In this document: one piece after another, positions 36,686 through 47,857 of the stretch
Layout of the letters: each line of letters opens with the position of its first letter
Numbering within the stretch: the first letter of the stretch is position 1
From: Streptococcus oralis
GTDB taxonomy: Bacteria > Bacillota > Bacilli > Lactobacillales > Streptococcaceae
NCBI RefSeq assembly: GCF_019334565.1
Contig: NZ_CP079724.1
Coordinates: forward strand, 1,571,001-1,635,000
Direction of reading: 5' to 3'
Length of the DNA stretch: 64,000 bases
Translations under genes and position numbers: made by a program
Notes under the pieces: generated by a model
Seen by the model: only the letters and a program-made list of their open reading frames with translations
Told to the model about the DNA's origin: nothing
The model's database searches: none

Positions 36686-38053
36686 TTACTTCGCCCCATC
36701 TCTCATAAATACAACTTTAACGGTCTTTAACAATATTTCAATATCTTTCCAAATAGTCCAATCATCAATATAGGCCACATCTAATTTAACAACTTCATTG
36801 AAATCCTTGATCTCACTTCGCCCGCTGACTTGCCACAAGCCTGTTATCCCAGGTTTAAAACTCAATCGACGTTTTTGTTCAGGAGTATATTTCTCATACT
36901 CATCCACTGTTGGGGGACGGGTTCCGACCAGACTCATATCTCCCATTAAAACATTCCAAAACTGCGGTAACTCATCTAGGCTGGTCTTACGAATAAAGCG
37001 ACCAATTGGAGTGATACGAGGATCATCATCGACCTTAAACATGCCCCCCTGCATAGTATTTTGCGCCAAAAGTTCTTGTTTCCGCTGCTCAGCATTCACG
37101 CACATAGATCTAAATTTATAGAAAGTGAAATGTCGACCATTTTTTCCAATACGCGTTTGAGAAAAAATCGCTGGCCCACCATCTTGTCGAATCATCGGAA
37201 CCAAAACAATGCTCACCAAACCACAAATAATCAAGCCGACAATCGAACCGACAATATCAATGAACCGTTTAGCAATGACATGACTGGTCTTATAAAATTT
37301 TGTAGAAAACGTGATAACATTCAGCCCTGCCATCCCACGAATCTTTTTATCACTACCTAGATAGTTATTAAAAGCATTCAGATTAACTGTAACATCAATT
37401 CCCATTGTCTCAAAAAGTGAGATAAACTCCCCGATGTCGTACTCTTCACTTGGTAGATTGATAAAGACCTCATCGACAACTTCATGAGTAGCAAAGTCTA
37501 AGATATTCTCAGCAGGTACAACCGTTAAGGATTGATGCTGAAAATCAGGCTGGTCTAAAACACTGACTGCCACCAAGTTCCAAAAAATTTCTCCCGACTC
37601 TATCAGCCTATCGATGACTTTTTCAACCCTAGAGGTCGCTGTTATCAAGAATATCTTCTTACTCCCCTTGAGATTTGGAAAGATGCTTTTTCTATAGCGT
37701 TTAATGCATAGATTCAACAAATACAACAGAATAGAGTGTATTGTCAAAAAATAAATCATTCCTCGTCTAGAGATACTAAAACGATCTTCTAAGAAAAAAT
37801 TCGAAATACTGATAGCTAAAGCAAAGAACACGATATACTTTGTCGTGTTGATAAACTCTGCTAAATAACCCCTTTTAAAAAAATCATGCCCATAATCACT
37901 GATATAAAAAATAAAAAAATGAAGAATGAACAAGATAATAACAGAAGTATTTACAATCTCTGTTTCCTTAACAAAACTAAGTAAATAAGCTAATAAAATG
38001 ACAAGAAAACTCTGGATTGTCGCCAAAGTAATCTTCAATCCCTTTTCTTCCAT
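36686..38053 (-). CDS. wchA: Undecaprenyl-phosphate glucose-1-phosphate transferase WchA (CpsE)
   Basis: 455 residues, same length as pneumococcal Cps2E as I recall. Four or five N-terminal membrane helices, a cytoplasmic CoA-binding-like region, a further hydrophobic segment (DIVGSIVGLIICGLVSIVLV), then the bacterial sugar-transferase domain: FSQTRIGKNGRHFTFYKFRSM, DELPQFWNVLMGDMSLVGTRPP and PGITGLWQVSGRSEI. It is the initiating enzyme that puts Glc-1-P on the lipid carrier; glucose rather than galactose is inferred from the wchA-type sequence and the wchF partner. Confidence 0.92.
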   Translation of the reverse strand: MEEKGLKITLATIQSFLVILLAYLLSFVKETEIVNTSVIILFILHFFIFYISDYGHDFFKRGYLAEFINTTKYIVFFALAISISNFFLEDRFSISRRGMIYFLTIHSILLYLLNLCIKRYRKSIFPNLKGSKKIFLITATSRVEKVIDRLIESGEIFWNLVAVSVLDQPDFQHQSLTVVPAENILDFATHEVVDEVFINLPSEEYDIGEFISLFETMGIDVTVNLNAFNNYLGSDKKIRGMAGLNVITFSTKFYKTSHVIAKRFIDIVGSIVGLIICGLVSIVLVPMIRQDGGPAIFSQTRIGKNGRHFTFYKFRSMCVNAEQRKQELLAQNTMQGGMFKVDDDPRITPIGRFIRKTSLDELPQFWNVLMGDMSLVGTRPPTVDEYEKYTPEQKRRLSFKPGITGLWQVSGRSEIKDFNEVVKLDVAYIDDWTIWKDIEILLKTVKVVFMRDGAK

Positions 38054-38075
38054 AATATCTTCCCTAAACTATTTA

Positions 38076-38768
38076 TTATTTTTTGCCATAATTCCCATAG
38101 TTTCCATATGCTCCATAGGAGCCATATTTTTCAACTGAAGTATTGAGTTTATTAAGCACAATTCCTAAGAATGGTTTGCCTGTTTGTTCGAGTTGTTCTT
38201 TAGCTTTTTGGACATCACGACGATTTGTTTCACCAGCAGCAGTTACTAAAACAGAAGCGTCACACTTCTGCGTGATAATCGCTGCATCGATAACAACTCC
38301 AATCGGAGCAGTATCTACAACGATGTAGTCAAAGTACTTGCGTAAGGTGTCAATCATGGTCGCAAAATTTTCACTTTGTAACAAAGCTGTTGGGTTTGGT
38401 GATACAGAGCCCGCTTGAATGACAAACAAATTTTCAACATTGGTTTCACATAAACCTTGTGATAGGTCTGTTGTACCTGACAAAAACTCTGTTAGACCTG
38501 TAATTTTTTCCCGTGATTTAAAGACACCTGACATGACTGAATTACGGATATCCGCATCAATCAACAGCGTCTTATAGCCCGCACGAGCGAAAGCCCAAGC
38601 AATATTGGTAGAAGTTGTTGATTTTCCTTCTCCTGGTTTGACAGAGGTAATGGAAATCACTTTCAAGTTATTCCCACTCAATTGAATATTGGTGCGAAGG
38701 GCATTGTAGTATTCTTCTGCTTTTCTTGCCAAATCTAATTTTTTTTGTGCAATTTCTAACGTTGGCAT
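38076..38768 (-). CDS. wze: Capsule tyrosine autokinase Wze (CpsD)
   Basis: 230 residues. BY-kinase with Walker A SVKPGEGKSTTSTN, Walker A' KTLLIDADIRNSVMSG and Walker B FDYIVVDTAPIG. The C-terminal tyrosine cluster KYGSYGAYGNYGNYG is the autophosphorylation site. It works with the membrane activator Wzd and phosphatase Wzh to control chain length and septal placement of polysaccharide. The order wzg-wzh-wzd-wze is the standard streptococcal regulatory block. Confidence 0.96.
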   Translation of the reverse strand: MPTLEIAQKKLDLARKAEEYYNALRTNIQLSGNNLKVISITSVKPGEGKSTTSTNIAWAFARAGYKTLLIDADIRNSVMSGVFKSREKITGLTEFLSGTTDLSQGLCETNVENLFVIQAGSVSPNPTALLQSENFATMIDTLRKYFDYIVVDTAPIGVVIDAAIITQKCDASVLVTAAGETNRRDVQKAKEQLEQTGKPFLGIVLNKLNTSVEKYGSYGAYGNYGNYGKK

Positions 38769-38777
38769 TTTTCTCTC

Positions 38778-39470
38778 CTATTTCAATTTATCCAAATTTG
38801 GAACTACTCCCAATAGTGCTATTTGCATCACGTCCTCAATATCTTCTGGACGTTTCACTCGTGTATCCAAGAGCTCAACTAGGAGAACTGTGACAACCAT
38901 TACAACCGCCCCCGCAAGGAATCCAACCAGGGTATTGCGACGAATATTTGGTGAAGATGGCGATGTTGCAGGGCGTGCTTCTTCAAGCGTTGTCACATCC
39001 GAAACGCGAGTGACGCTGATAATCTTTTGAGCCGCAACCTCTCTCAAAGAGTTGGCGATACGGCTAGCTTCCTCAGGTGCACGGTCTGTAACAGAAATAG
39101 ATACAATACGCGTATCCACTGGAACTGTTACCTTGATTTTACTAGCTAGACCTTTTGGAGGGAGTTCTAGTTTCAAATCAGTCGCAACCTTCTCTAAAAC
39201 GTCTTGCGAGAGAATGATTTCGCGATAGTCTTTTACCAAATAAGATCCTGCTTGCAAGTCTTGGTTAGTCAAGCCAGGCTTATCTCCCTGATTGCGATTG
39301 ACCACATAAATTCGGGTCGTACTCGTAAACTCCGGCTTCACAATAAAACTACTGTAGGCAAATGCTACTGTCCCTGTCACGAATGCTACCAAAGCAATTA
39401 ACAATTTTCGTTTCCAAAGGATTTTAAGTAAGTGAAATACATCGATTTCCATCATATTTTGTTCTTTCAT
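38778..39470 (-). CDS. wzd: Capsule chain-length regulator/kinase activator Wzd (CpsC)
   Basis: 230 residues. Two membrane helices (about residues 21-42 and 180-200) flank an extracellular Wzz-type domain ([18 protein letters not shown]...). A short cytoplasmic C-terminus after the second helix activates Wze. GGAG lies seven bases before the first ATG, so the longest frame is used. It is nine bases upstream of wze. Confidence 0.95.
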   Translation of the reverse strand: MKEQNMMEIDVFHLLKILWKRKLLIALVAFVTGTVAFAYSSFIVKPEFTSTTRIYVVNRNQGDKPGLTNQDLQAGSYLVKDYREIILSQDVLEKVATDLKLELPPKGLASKIKVTVPVDTRIVSISVTDRAPEEASRIANSLREVAAQKIISVTRVSDVTTLEEARPATSPSSPNIRRNTLVGFLAGAVVMVVTVLLVELLDTRVKRPEDIEDVMQIALLGVVPNLDKLK

Positions 39471-39478
39471 TTTTTCTC

Positions 39479-40210
39479 CTAAATCAATTGATCCATTATT
39501 ATTTTTCGGGGATTATCCTTAAAAAGTTCCTTAGCCTTATCTTCACTGTATTTTTTGGCAATGATATCATAGGCTTCCTCCATATGAGGAGGTCTGTGAT
39601 CCAAGTTGTGCATATCACTTGCTATCACGTGAACCAGATCTCGTTCCAAGAAATACTGGGCTCTCTTTTTCATAAATTTATAGGTTTCTCCGAAGAGTTT
39701 TGGTTTCAAAACATGAGAACTATTGACCTGAGTATAACATCCCATATCAATCAGCTCTCGCACGCGCTTTTCATTGTTTTCCAAAGCATCGTAACGTTCA
39801 ATGTGGGCAATGACGGGTGTAATGCCTAGCATTAGAATATCACTCAATCCCTTATGCATATCTCGATAAGCTGTATTCATACTAAACTCAATCAAAGCAT
39901 AGCGACTATCGTTAAGGGTTGGGATTAATTTCTTTTCTAACTTCTCAACAACATCTGGCGTATAGTAGATTTCTGCCCCATAGGCAATGATTAGGTCATC
40001 AGCAACTTCCTTAGCCATTTCTCGTACCTTCAGAAAGTTGGTTGCGATTTTTTCTTCAGAAGTTTCAAACATTCCTTTTCGTCTATGCGATGTTGAAACG
40101 ATTGTCCGCACTCCTTGACTATAGGCCTCTCTAAGAAGTTTTTTACTCTCCTCTATCGACTTTGGACCATCGTCCACATCAAAAACGATGTGCGAATGGA
40201 TATCTATCAT
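39479..40210 (-). CDS. wzh: Manganese-dependent tyrosine phosphatase Wzh (CpsB), PHP family
   Basis: 243 residues. PHP metal ligands are visible in [44 protein letters not shown] and VIASDMHN. It dephosphorylates Wze. It is coupled to wzg with one base between stop and start. Confidence 0.96.
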   Translation of the reverse strand: MIDIHSHIVFDVDDGPKSIEESKKLLREAYSQGVRTIVSTSHRRKGMFETSEEKIATNFLKVREMAKEVADDLIIAYGAEIYYTPDVVEKLEKKLIPTLNDSRYALIEFSMNTAYRDMHKGLSDILMLGITPVIAHIERYDALENNEKRVRELIDMGCYTQVNSSHVLKPKLFGETYKFMKKRAQYFLERDLVHVIASDMHNLDHRPPHMEEAYDIIAKKYSEDKAKELFKDNPRKIIMDQLI

Positions 40211-40211
40211 G

Positions 40212-41657
40212 CTACTTGCCCTCCATCACATCATTGATAGCAGCTTTGGCAGCGGCCAAGCTACTTTCATCAATTTCCATCATGTAGAGGTTACTATCTG
40301 GCATAGCGTATGAAGGAAGATCCGTGCGTCCAGTTCCCTTCAAGTCTTGAGAGTTGACTTTGTAATTCCCGCCACTCTCCAATTGAGTATTAACCAGATC
40401 CATCATGGTTTCCAAAGGCATATTGGTCTGAAGAGAATCTTGCAATCCTTGGATGATGTTATCGTAGTTTTTTAAAGCCTCAGTTGACGTCAACTTCTGA
40501 ATAATAGCTACAATAACCTTTTGTTGGTTCCGACCACGATCTCGATCTCCATCTGCTAGAGAGTAGCGCTCACGGACAAAACCAAGAGCTTGCTCAGAGT
40601 CTAAATGAACATTCCCAACAGGGAAATGGTACTTGCCATGCAAAGAAGTGAAATCCTGATCATTATAGACATCAACACCACCTAAAAGGTCAATCAACTT
40701 CAAGAAAGAAGTGAAGTTCAAGCGAACATAGTAGTTAATATCCACCCCATAGAGATTTTCCAAAGTATGAATCGACGAGTCCACTCCATAGATTCCAGCG
40801 TGGGTCAATTTATCCTTTTGATTATTTCCCCCATCCGCAATCGGAACATAGGAATCTCTAGGCGTTGTAGTCAGAAGGATTTTCTTGGTATCTCGGTTCA
40901 CAGTCATTAGAATATTCACATCCGAACGCGAAACGGAACTAATCGGACCATAGGTATCAATACCACTCACATAAATATTGAAAGCTTTATTCTTCGATAC
41001 CTTTGGTGCCGCAACATCCTTAGTTAATTGTTTTGTATAGATTTTTTTGATTTTTGAAGCATAATCTGGATACTCTGCTTCAATGATATTTTCAAAGACA
41101 CTATTTAAGACAATTGCTTTCGTTTCGCCAGAAAGCAGACTCTTATAAGCTGCTAGATAAGAAGTACTCTGTTCAACTGTCAAGTCTTTACTCTGTGTCG
41201 TCTTAATATCCGCCACCAACTTTTGGATATTATCATTATCTGTTTCAGTCGGACCTGTTACACTATCCAACTGGGTCACATTATTGATTTCACTATCTTT
41301 CAAAACGACCACACTCATCGAATACTCTGAGTAGTTTGAGGTCGCATTGATATGATTGGTAAAACCGACAAACTGTTGCAAAGCATAGAGAGAAACGGAG
41401 CTAACTACGATAGCAAGTGTCAAAAAGAAAACCGTAAACTTCTCGGCTTTTTTATACACTATCAGAAGGATTGCAATTACAGCAGAAATAAAAATAAGAA
41501 CCGCCGTAAGGATATTGAGGTACCGAAAAGCTAAGATATTATGTTTAAAAATTAAGAACAGCAAAAAACCACTCAATAATAAATAAATGGTTGCTAAAAC
41601 TATATTAATATTTCGTTTCACATTCCCTAAACGAGCTCTCTTTGAACGTCTACTCAT
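40212..41657 (-). CDS. wzg: LytR-CpsA-Psr ligase Wzg (CpsA), first gene of the polysaccharide operon
   Basis: 481 residues. A basic cytoplasmic N-terminus, three membrane helices (about 15-110), an accessory domain, then the LCP domain with [28 protein letters not shown], Arg/Asp-rich [20 protein letters not shown] and the C-terminal part. LCP enzymes attach polysaccharide to peptidoglycan. It opens the operon and is preceded by an extended -10 promoter and by the terminator that isolates aliD. Confidence 0.95.
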   Translation of the reverse strand: MSRRSKRARLGNVKRNINIVLATIYLLLSGFLLFLIFKHNILAFRYLNILTAVLIFISAVIAILLIVYKKAEKFTVFFLTLAIVVSSVSLYALQQFVGFTNHINATSNYSEYSMSVVVLKDSEINNVTQLDSVTGPTETDNDNIQKLVADIKTTQSKDLTVEQSTSYLAAYKSLLSGETKAIVLNSVFENIIEAEYPDYASKIKKIYTKQLTKDVAAPKVSKNKAFNIYVSGIDTYGPISSVSRSDVNILMTVNRDTKKILLTTTPRDSYVPIADGGNNQKDKLTHAGIYGVDSSIHTLENLYGVDINYYVRLNFTSFLKLIDLLGGVDVYNDQDFTSLHGKYHFPVGNVHLDSEQALGFVRERYSLADGDRDRGRNQQKVIVAIIQKLTSTEALKNYDNIIQGLQDSLQTNMPLETMMDLVNTQLESGGNYKVNSQDLKGTGRTDLPSYAMPDSNLYMMEIDESSLAAAKAAINDVMEGK

Positions 41658-41690
41658 GATAATCCCCTATACACGTTAATAGTTATAAAT

Positions 41691-41699
41691 ATTATATCA
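41691..41699 (-). promoter_or_regulatory. Extended -10 promoter of the polysaccharide operon
   Basis: The minus strand has TGATATAAT about 35 bases upstream of wzg. No strong -35 hexamer is seen 17 bases upstream (TGGAAT). The stretch between 41700 and 41810 holds no other element I recognise. Confidence 0.65.
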
Positions 41700-41810
41700 C
41701 AATCATGATGGAAATTCCATCCATCCTTGCTATTTTCAGCGTTTTCATTCGCTTTTGTTCTCTTAAGTTGCTCTAAAATATAAGCAAAGTTCCAAATGCC
41801 ATTCTGCACA

Positions 41811-41842
41811 AAAAGACAAGGCGCTCAGGGGCAACCTTGTCT
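41811..41842 (-). terminator. Terminator after aliD
   Basis: The minus strand reads GACAAGG...CCTTGTC followed by TTTTTG, six bases past the aliD stop. It separates aliD transcription from the polysaccharide operon. Confidence 0.8.
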
Positions 41843-41848
41843 GTAATC

Positions 41849-43810
41849 TTATTTTACGTGGTTTTCAAACTCTTTTTGGCTCTTTTCGATAGCTTTTTTA
41901 CTTTCTTCTTCCCACTTAGCCTTGGCTTCATCAAATTGTTTCTTGGTAACAGGGTCTTTTTGTAATCTCATGTACTTATAATTATTTCCGTCACCCTTGA
42001 TTCCCACTAGGGAGTAGGCACGTGTAAACGGAGTTACTTTGGTTACAGAGGCTGTACCACCATTTGACATAGCAGACATAACTAGAGAATTGTCAATCAT
42101 CCAAGCTTGAGCTTCAGCGTATTTTTCATAACGCTTAGCGACATCTTTATTCTCAGCATCTGCTTCTTTTAGAAGTTTCGTATAGATATCGAGCCCCAAA
42201 CTCTTAATGAGCTCTTGGTCTTCCTTGGCATCAAGACCAAAAATCTTGAGATAGAAGCCAGTTTCAGCATTGAAGGGATCTAGATAAGTTGATGGATCCT
42301 GGTAATCACCAACCCAACCATCAAAGTTTAGGTCGTAGTCACGAGCTGCTGGATTTGGTGCTAGGAAGGCAACATTTCCAAAGTCATCTGTAGAAAGCTG
42401 TTGAACATCAATGACGATATTGTCAGAACCTAGTACTGTTTCAAGGGTTTGTTTGACCGAGTTCATACCAGAGACCGCATTTTTATTCGTCTGATCAACA
42501 GGGACATCCAAATGGATTGGGAAAGTCACGCCTTGGGCTTCCAATTCCTTTTTAGCTTCCGCAAATTTTGCTTGGGCCTTTTCCTTGTTAAAGTAGGCAT
42601 CTTGAGCATCTGCCAAATTGATACCTGACCACTCAGTTCCGTAGTTCACAAGCTTAGAAGCTGTTACTTCTCCAAAGGTCTTATCTCCCACCTGGACAAA
42701 TGTTGGAGGAACTAGAGTATTACGAAGGGTTTTACTCGCTGCTTCTTCACCGTTAGATTGAGCAGAGTAGGCTGTTCGATCAATACCAAAGTTGATAGCC
42801 TGACGGAAATTTTTATTTAAGATAGCTGTTTGAGCTGATTTCTTTTGTTCATCCGTTGTTTTAGCGGTATGATTATAGGTTTTGCGGTTGACGTTAAAGT
42901 TAAAGTACCAAGATGTCTTGTCTTGCAAGCTATAAACGATATTGTCTTGGTATTTTTCTTTTGTCTTAGCATAGTTCGAACTATTTGGATAGACTCCTGC
43001 AATCGAGTAAGCACCACTTTCAAAGTTTCGAATGGTCATCTCCTGATCTGACCCATCAAAGTAAGCTAACTTAACTTTTTCAATGGTTACTTTGTCATGG
43101 TCATAATAGTGTGGATTCTTCACATATTCAATCGAAGATTTTGATGTAAAATCTTTTAACAGATAGGGACCATTATAAAGGATACTGTCTGGTGTCAAGG
43201 TACCAAAATCTTTATCCTTTGATTTCAAGAACTCTTCGTTGACTGGGAAAAGAATACTATTGGTTGTCTTAGAGTTCCAATAAGGTTCTGGTCGTGTCAA
43301 AGTGTACTCAACCGTATAGTCATCCAAGGCTTTGACACCAACAGTTGAAAAGTCATTGGTCACACCCGTCACATAGTCATTCAATCCCTTGATTGAATTT
43401 TGGATCAGATCCATAGCTTGCCCCTTGTTGTCCGCAGCATATTTGATCCCAGTGACAAAATCCTGAGCTTTGACTGAAGCATATTCCTCACCGTCAGCCG
43501 TATACCACTTGGCATCTTTTCTAAGCTTGTAGGTATAGGTCAAACCATCTGATGAAACAAACCAATCCTCCGCAAGAGCAGGTACGAGGTTTCCATAGCT
43601 GTCATTTTCTAACAAACCATCTACAAGATTGGTAATAACGGCAGTGTTATCTGCATAATAATCTAGAAGATAGTTAAAAGTTGTCGGATTCGCACTAAAT
43701 GTTGATGAATAAGTGCTAGTATCTGTGTTGGACTGTCCACATGCCGAGAGCAAAATCCCTGTCGCTAAGACAAGGCCTGTCCCGATTAGTCTTTTTTTCA
43801 GTTTAATCAT
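41849..43810 (-). CDS. aliD: Oligopeptide-binding lipoprotein, AliD-like (AliB-like ORF2)
   Basis: 653 residues from MIKLKKRLIGTGLVLATGILLSAC; lipobox LSAC. SBP_bac_5 fold with the family segments NLVDGLLENDSYGNLVPALAEDW, YTYKLRKDAKWYTADGEEY and a C-terminal end QKEFENHVK. AAGGAG lies six bases before this ATG; another ATG directly before it is possible. It should deliver peptides to the Ami permease or act in peptide sensing. The name is by position (dexB-aliC-aliD) as in non-encapsulated pneumococci; paralogue identity is not certain. It has its own promoter and terminator. Confidence 0.85.
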   Translation of the reverse strand: MIKLKKRLIGTGLVLATGILLSACGQSNTDTSTYSSTFSANPTTFNYLLDYYADNTAVITNLVDGLLENDSYGNLVPALAEDWFVSSDGLTYTYKLRKDAKWYTADGEEYASVKAQDFVTGIKYAADNKGQAMDLIQNSIKGLNDYVTGVTNDFSTVGVKALDDYTVEYTLTRPEPYWNSKTTNSILFPVNEEFLKSKDKDFGTLTPDSILYNGPYLLKDFTSKSSIEYVKNPHYYDHDKVTIEKVKLAYFDGSDQEMTIRNFESGAYSIAGVYPNSSNYAKTKEKYQDNIVYSLQDKTSWYFNFNVNRKTYNHTAKTTDEQKKSAQTAILNKNFRQAINFGIDRTAYSAQSNGEEAASKTLRNTLVPPTFVQVGDKTFGEVTASKLVNYGTEWSGINLADAQDAYFNKEKAQAKFAEAKKELEAQGVTFPIHLDVPVDQTNKNAVSGMNSVKQTLETVLGSDNIVIDVQQLSTDDFGNVAFLAPNPAARDYDLNFDGWVGDYQDPSTYLDPFNAETGFYLKIFGLDAKEDQELIKSLGLDIYTKLLKEADAENKDVAKRYEKYAEAQAWMIDNSLVMSAMSNGGTASVTKVTPFTRAYSLVGIKGDGNNYKYMRLQKDPVTKKQFDEAKAKWEEESKKAIEKSQKEFENHVK

Positions 43811-43848
43811 CATCCACTCCTTTATGTCACTTTTTATAACATAACCAT

Positions 43849-43877
43849 ATTTTATCAAATTTATTCAAAAATGTAAA
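43849..43877 (-). promoter_or_regulatory. aliD promoter
   Basis: The minus strand has TTTACA (43872-43877), 17 bases, TAAAAT (43849-43854), about 38 bases before the start. Confidence 0.7.
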
Positions 43878-43911
43878 GTTACTGCTTTTATGACAACTGG
43901 TGTCTCAAAAC

Positions 43912-43946
43912 AAAAAAGGAAGCACAGTTTCCTGCAACTTCCTTTT
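43912..43946 (-). terminator. Terminator after aliC
   Basis: Minus-strand arms AAAAGGAAG / CTTCCTTTTTT enclose an inner CAG-GAAA-CTG hairpin, about 12 bases past the aliC stop. Confidence 0.8.
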
Positions 43947-43957
43947 CTGTTTATAGA

Positions 43958-45925
43958 TTACTTGACGTGTTTTTCAAGTTCTTTTTGGTATTTGGCATTT
44001 GTTTCGATTTTTTCTTGTTGCCATTTCTTGAAGGCTTCTTCGTATTCTTTTGCAGTTACAACGTCATTTTGCAACTCCAATCCTTTGAATACAAATGGGT
44101 CTCCCTTGATCCCGACTTGAGAGTATGCTTTTGTGAATGGTACAGTACGGCTAACCGTTGGAGAACCACCTGAAGAAGCAACTGGGATCAAGAGCGAACT
44201 ATCCGATACCCAGGCTTGCGCTTTAGCGTATTTTTCGTAACGCTTATTGAGGTCGCTTGTTTCAGCTGCGGCATCATCCAAGAGTTTCTTGTATTCGTCC
44301 AGTCCAACTTGAGCCATCACTTCTGGATCATTTCCGCGCTTGATCCCCAAGTGTTTAAGGGCAGAACCCTTCTTAGCATCAAGAATGTTGAGGTAGGTAG
44401 CTGGGTCTTGATAGTCTGGTCCCCAACCAGTTCCATTCAAGTCATAGTCTTTTTGTGCTGGAACCTTAGCTTGAGAAGTAATGCTCAATTTTTCATTATC
44501 GGTCATTTGAAGGACATCAACAATGACATTCTCCGTACCAAGTGATGATTCGATAGACTGCTTGAGTGAGTTGGTTTGTTGAACCGCGATTACATCTGTT
44601 TGTTCAACCGGGATATCCAAATGGATTGGGAAGGTAACACCCTTGGCTTGCAATTCTTCCTTGGCTTTAGCAAAGGCCGCCTTAGCTTTTTCAGGACTGT
44701 AAATCGTATCCTTACCATCTGTAAGGGCTACATCTTTCCATTGATCTCCATAAGAAACCAGCTCTGCTTGTGCCAACTCTCCAAATGTCTTTTCACCTAC
44801 TTGAACGTAGTCATGAGGTACTAGACTATTACGGATAATTTTATCCGCACCTTCTTCACCATTCAACTGAGCCGTGTAAGAATGACGGTCAAGGGCAAAG
44901 TTCAAGGCCTGACGGAAATTCTTGTTGAGAAGAGCTTCTTTTGTTGAAGTTTTTTGAGCCTCGTCTGTTTTAGCTGTTTTATTGTAAGACTGGCGGTTTA
45001 CGTTAACAGTGAGATAGTAGCTTGTCGCTTCTTGGGGACTGTAGACAATCTTATCTCCGTACTCTTTCTTAGTTGACTCAAAGTTTGAGCTTGTTGGGAA
45101 GAGACGAGCTGTTGTATAGGCACCTTGCGTAAAGCTTCGAATCAAGGATTCTTGGTCGGAACCATCATAGAAGGTTAGTTTAATATTGTCAATCTTGACA
45201 TTGTCCTTGTCCCAATAGTTTGGATTCTTTTCATATTCAATGACTGATTTTGAAGTCAATGATTTCAAAAGGTAAGGACCGTTATAAAGAATACTTGATG
45301 GTGTTGGCGCACCGTAGTCGCTCCCTTTAGAATTCAAGAATTCTTCATTAACTGGAAGCATGGTAGCAGTTGTAACCTTAGAATTCCAGAAACTTTCTGG
45401 TTTGTTGAGCGTGTATTCTACCGTGTAATCATCAACAGCCTTAACTCCTACAGTAGAGAAATCATTGCTCTCACCACTAACATACTCTGCCAAACCTTTG
45501 ATAGAATCCTGAATCAAAGAAAGACCATCTGATTTTCCGTCAGCAGCATGTTTAAGCCCAGTAACAAAGTCTTTAGCTTTAACTTCAGCGTATTCTTCTC
45601 CATCAGAAGTATACCATTTTACACCCTTACGAAGTTTGTAGGTGTAAGTCAAACCATCCTTTGAAACAGACCAGTCTTCTGCAAGCGATGGAATTAAGTT
45701 CCCATACTTATCATTTTCCAAAAGACCATCAACAACGTTTGCTATAACGTCAGAGGTTGAGCTCTTGCTCGTCACACTATAGTCCAAAGAAGATGGATCC
45801 ATAGCGTAGACATAAGAGAATGTCTTGGGGGCATCAGCCTTCTTTTCACTTTGCCCACAAGCAGTTAACAGTAGGGCTGCACTCAAAACAGCACCTGCTC
45901 CTAAGAGCCACTTTTTCGATTTCAT
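43958..45925 (-). CDS. aliC: Oligopeptide-binding lipoprotein, AliC-like (AliB-like ORF1)
   Basis: 655 residues from MKSKKWLLGAGAVLSAALLLTAC; lipobox LTAC. Peptide-binding domain with VANVVDGLLENDKYGNLIPSLAEDW, YTYKLRKGVKWYTSDGEEY and a C-terminal KYQKELEKHVK. The start at 45925 is set by AAGGAG eight bases upstream and the clear signal peptide. It is paralogous to the neighbouring aliD and the broken aliA. In non-encapsulated pneumococci, AliC and AliD affect peptide-dependent colonisation and competence, as published for those strains. Adjacent to dexB but with its own promoter. Confidence 0.86.
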   Translation of the reverse strand: MKSKKWLLGAGAVLSAALLLTACGQSEKKADAPKTFSYVYAMDPSSLDYSVTSKSSTSDVIANVVDGLLENDKYGNLIPSLAEDWSVSKDGLTYTYKLRKGVKWYTSDGEEYAEVKAKDFVTGLKHAADGKSDGLSLIQDSIKGLAEYVSGESNDFSTVGVKAVDDYTVEYTLNKPESFWNSKVTTATMLPVNEEFLNSKGSDYGAPTPSSILYNGPYLLKSLTSKSVIEYEKNPNYWDKDNVKIDNIKLTFYDGSDQESLIRSFTQGAYTTARLFPTSSNFESTKKEYGDKIVYSPQEATSYYLTVNVNRQSYNKTAKTDEAQKTSTKEALLNKNFRQALNFALDRHSYTAQLNGEEGADKIIRNSLVPHDYVQVGEKTFGELAQAELVSYGDQWKDVALTDGKDTIYSPEKAKAAFAKAKEELQAKGVTFPIHLDIPVEQTDVIAVQQTNSLKQSIESSLGTENVIVDVLQMTDNEKLSITSQAKVPAQKDYDLNGTGWGPDYQDPATYLNILDAKKGSALKHLGIKRGNDPEVMAQVGLDEYKKLLDDAAAETSDLNKRYEKYAKAQAWVSDSSLLIPVASSGGSPTVSRTVPFTKAYSQVGIKGDPFVFKGLELQNDVVTAKEYEEAFKKWQQEKIETNAKYQKELEKHVK

Positions 45926-45956
45926 AAGTAATCTCCTTAAAGATAGTGTTTTCACC

Positions 45957-45984
45957 ATTATACCCTATTTTTTCATAAAAGCAA
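45957..45984 (-). promoter_or_regulatory. aliC promoter
   Basis: The minus strand has TTGCTT (45979-45984), 17 bases, TATAAT (45957-45962), about 32 bases upstream of the start. Confidence 0.75.
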
Positions 45985-46053
45985 GGACTTTCGCCAGATT
46001 TTTTAGAAAATTCTAACAAATATTTTTTAAAGGCTTTTCTATATAATTTTTAG

Positions 46054-46092
46054 TAAAAGAACCTCAAGCATTAAAGGCTTGAGGTTCACTTA
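46054..46092 (-). terminator. Terminator after dexB
   Basis: Perfect arms GAACCTCAAGC / GCTTGAGGTTC with a seven-base loop, followed on the minus strand by TTTTAC; it starts within a few bases of the dexB stop. Confidence 0.85.
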
Positions 46093-46094
46093 TT

Positions 46095-47714
<1,620 letters not shown>

Positions 47715-47740
47715 TCATTATTTTAATAATCTATAGTCTA

Positions 47741-47777
47741 TGATAGCGCTTTTTCAAACTTTGTGCAAGCGTTTGCC
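47741..47777 (-). promoter_or_regulatory. dexB promoter region with two cre-like CcpA sites
   Basis: On the plus strand TGCAAGCGTTTGCC (47764-47777) matches TGNAANCGNTNNCA except for the last base. A second, weaker match on the minus strand, AAAAAGCGCTATCA (47741-47754), lies between a TTGAAA -35 and TATAGA -10 spaced by 16. This arrangement suggests catabolite repression of dexB. Confidence 0.5.
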
Positions 47778-47857
47778 TAATCTTTTTGATTTCTTTTTTG
47801 GCTCCGTAGTTTCCTATCTTCCAATTTTTTATTATAATAGAGGTCAGAGGTAAAAAA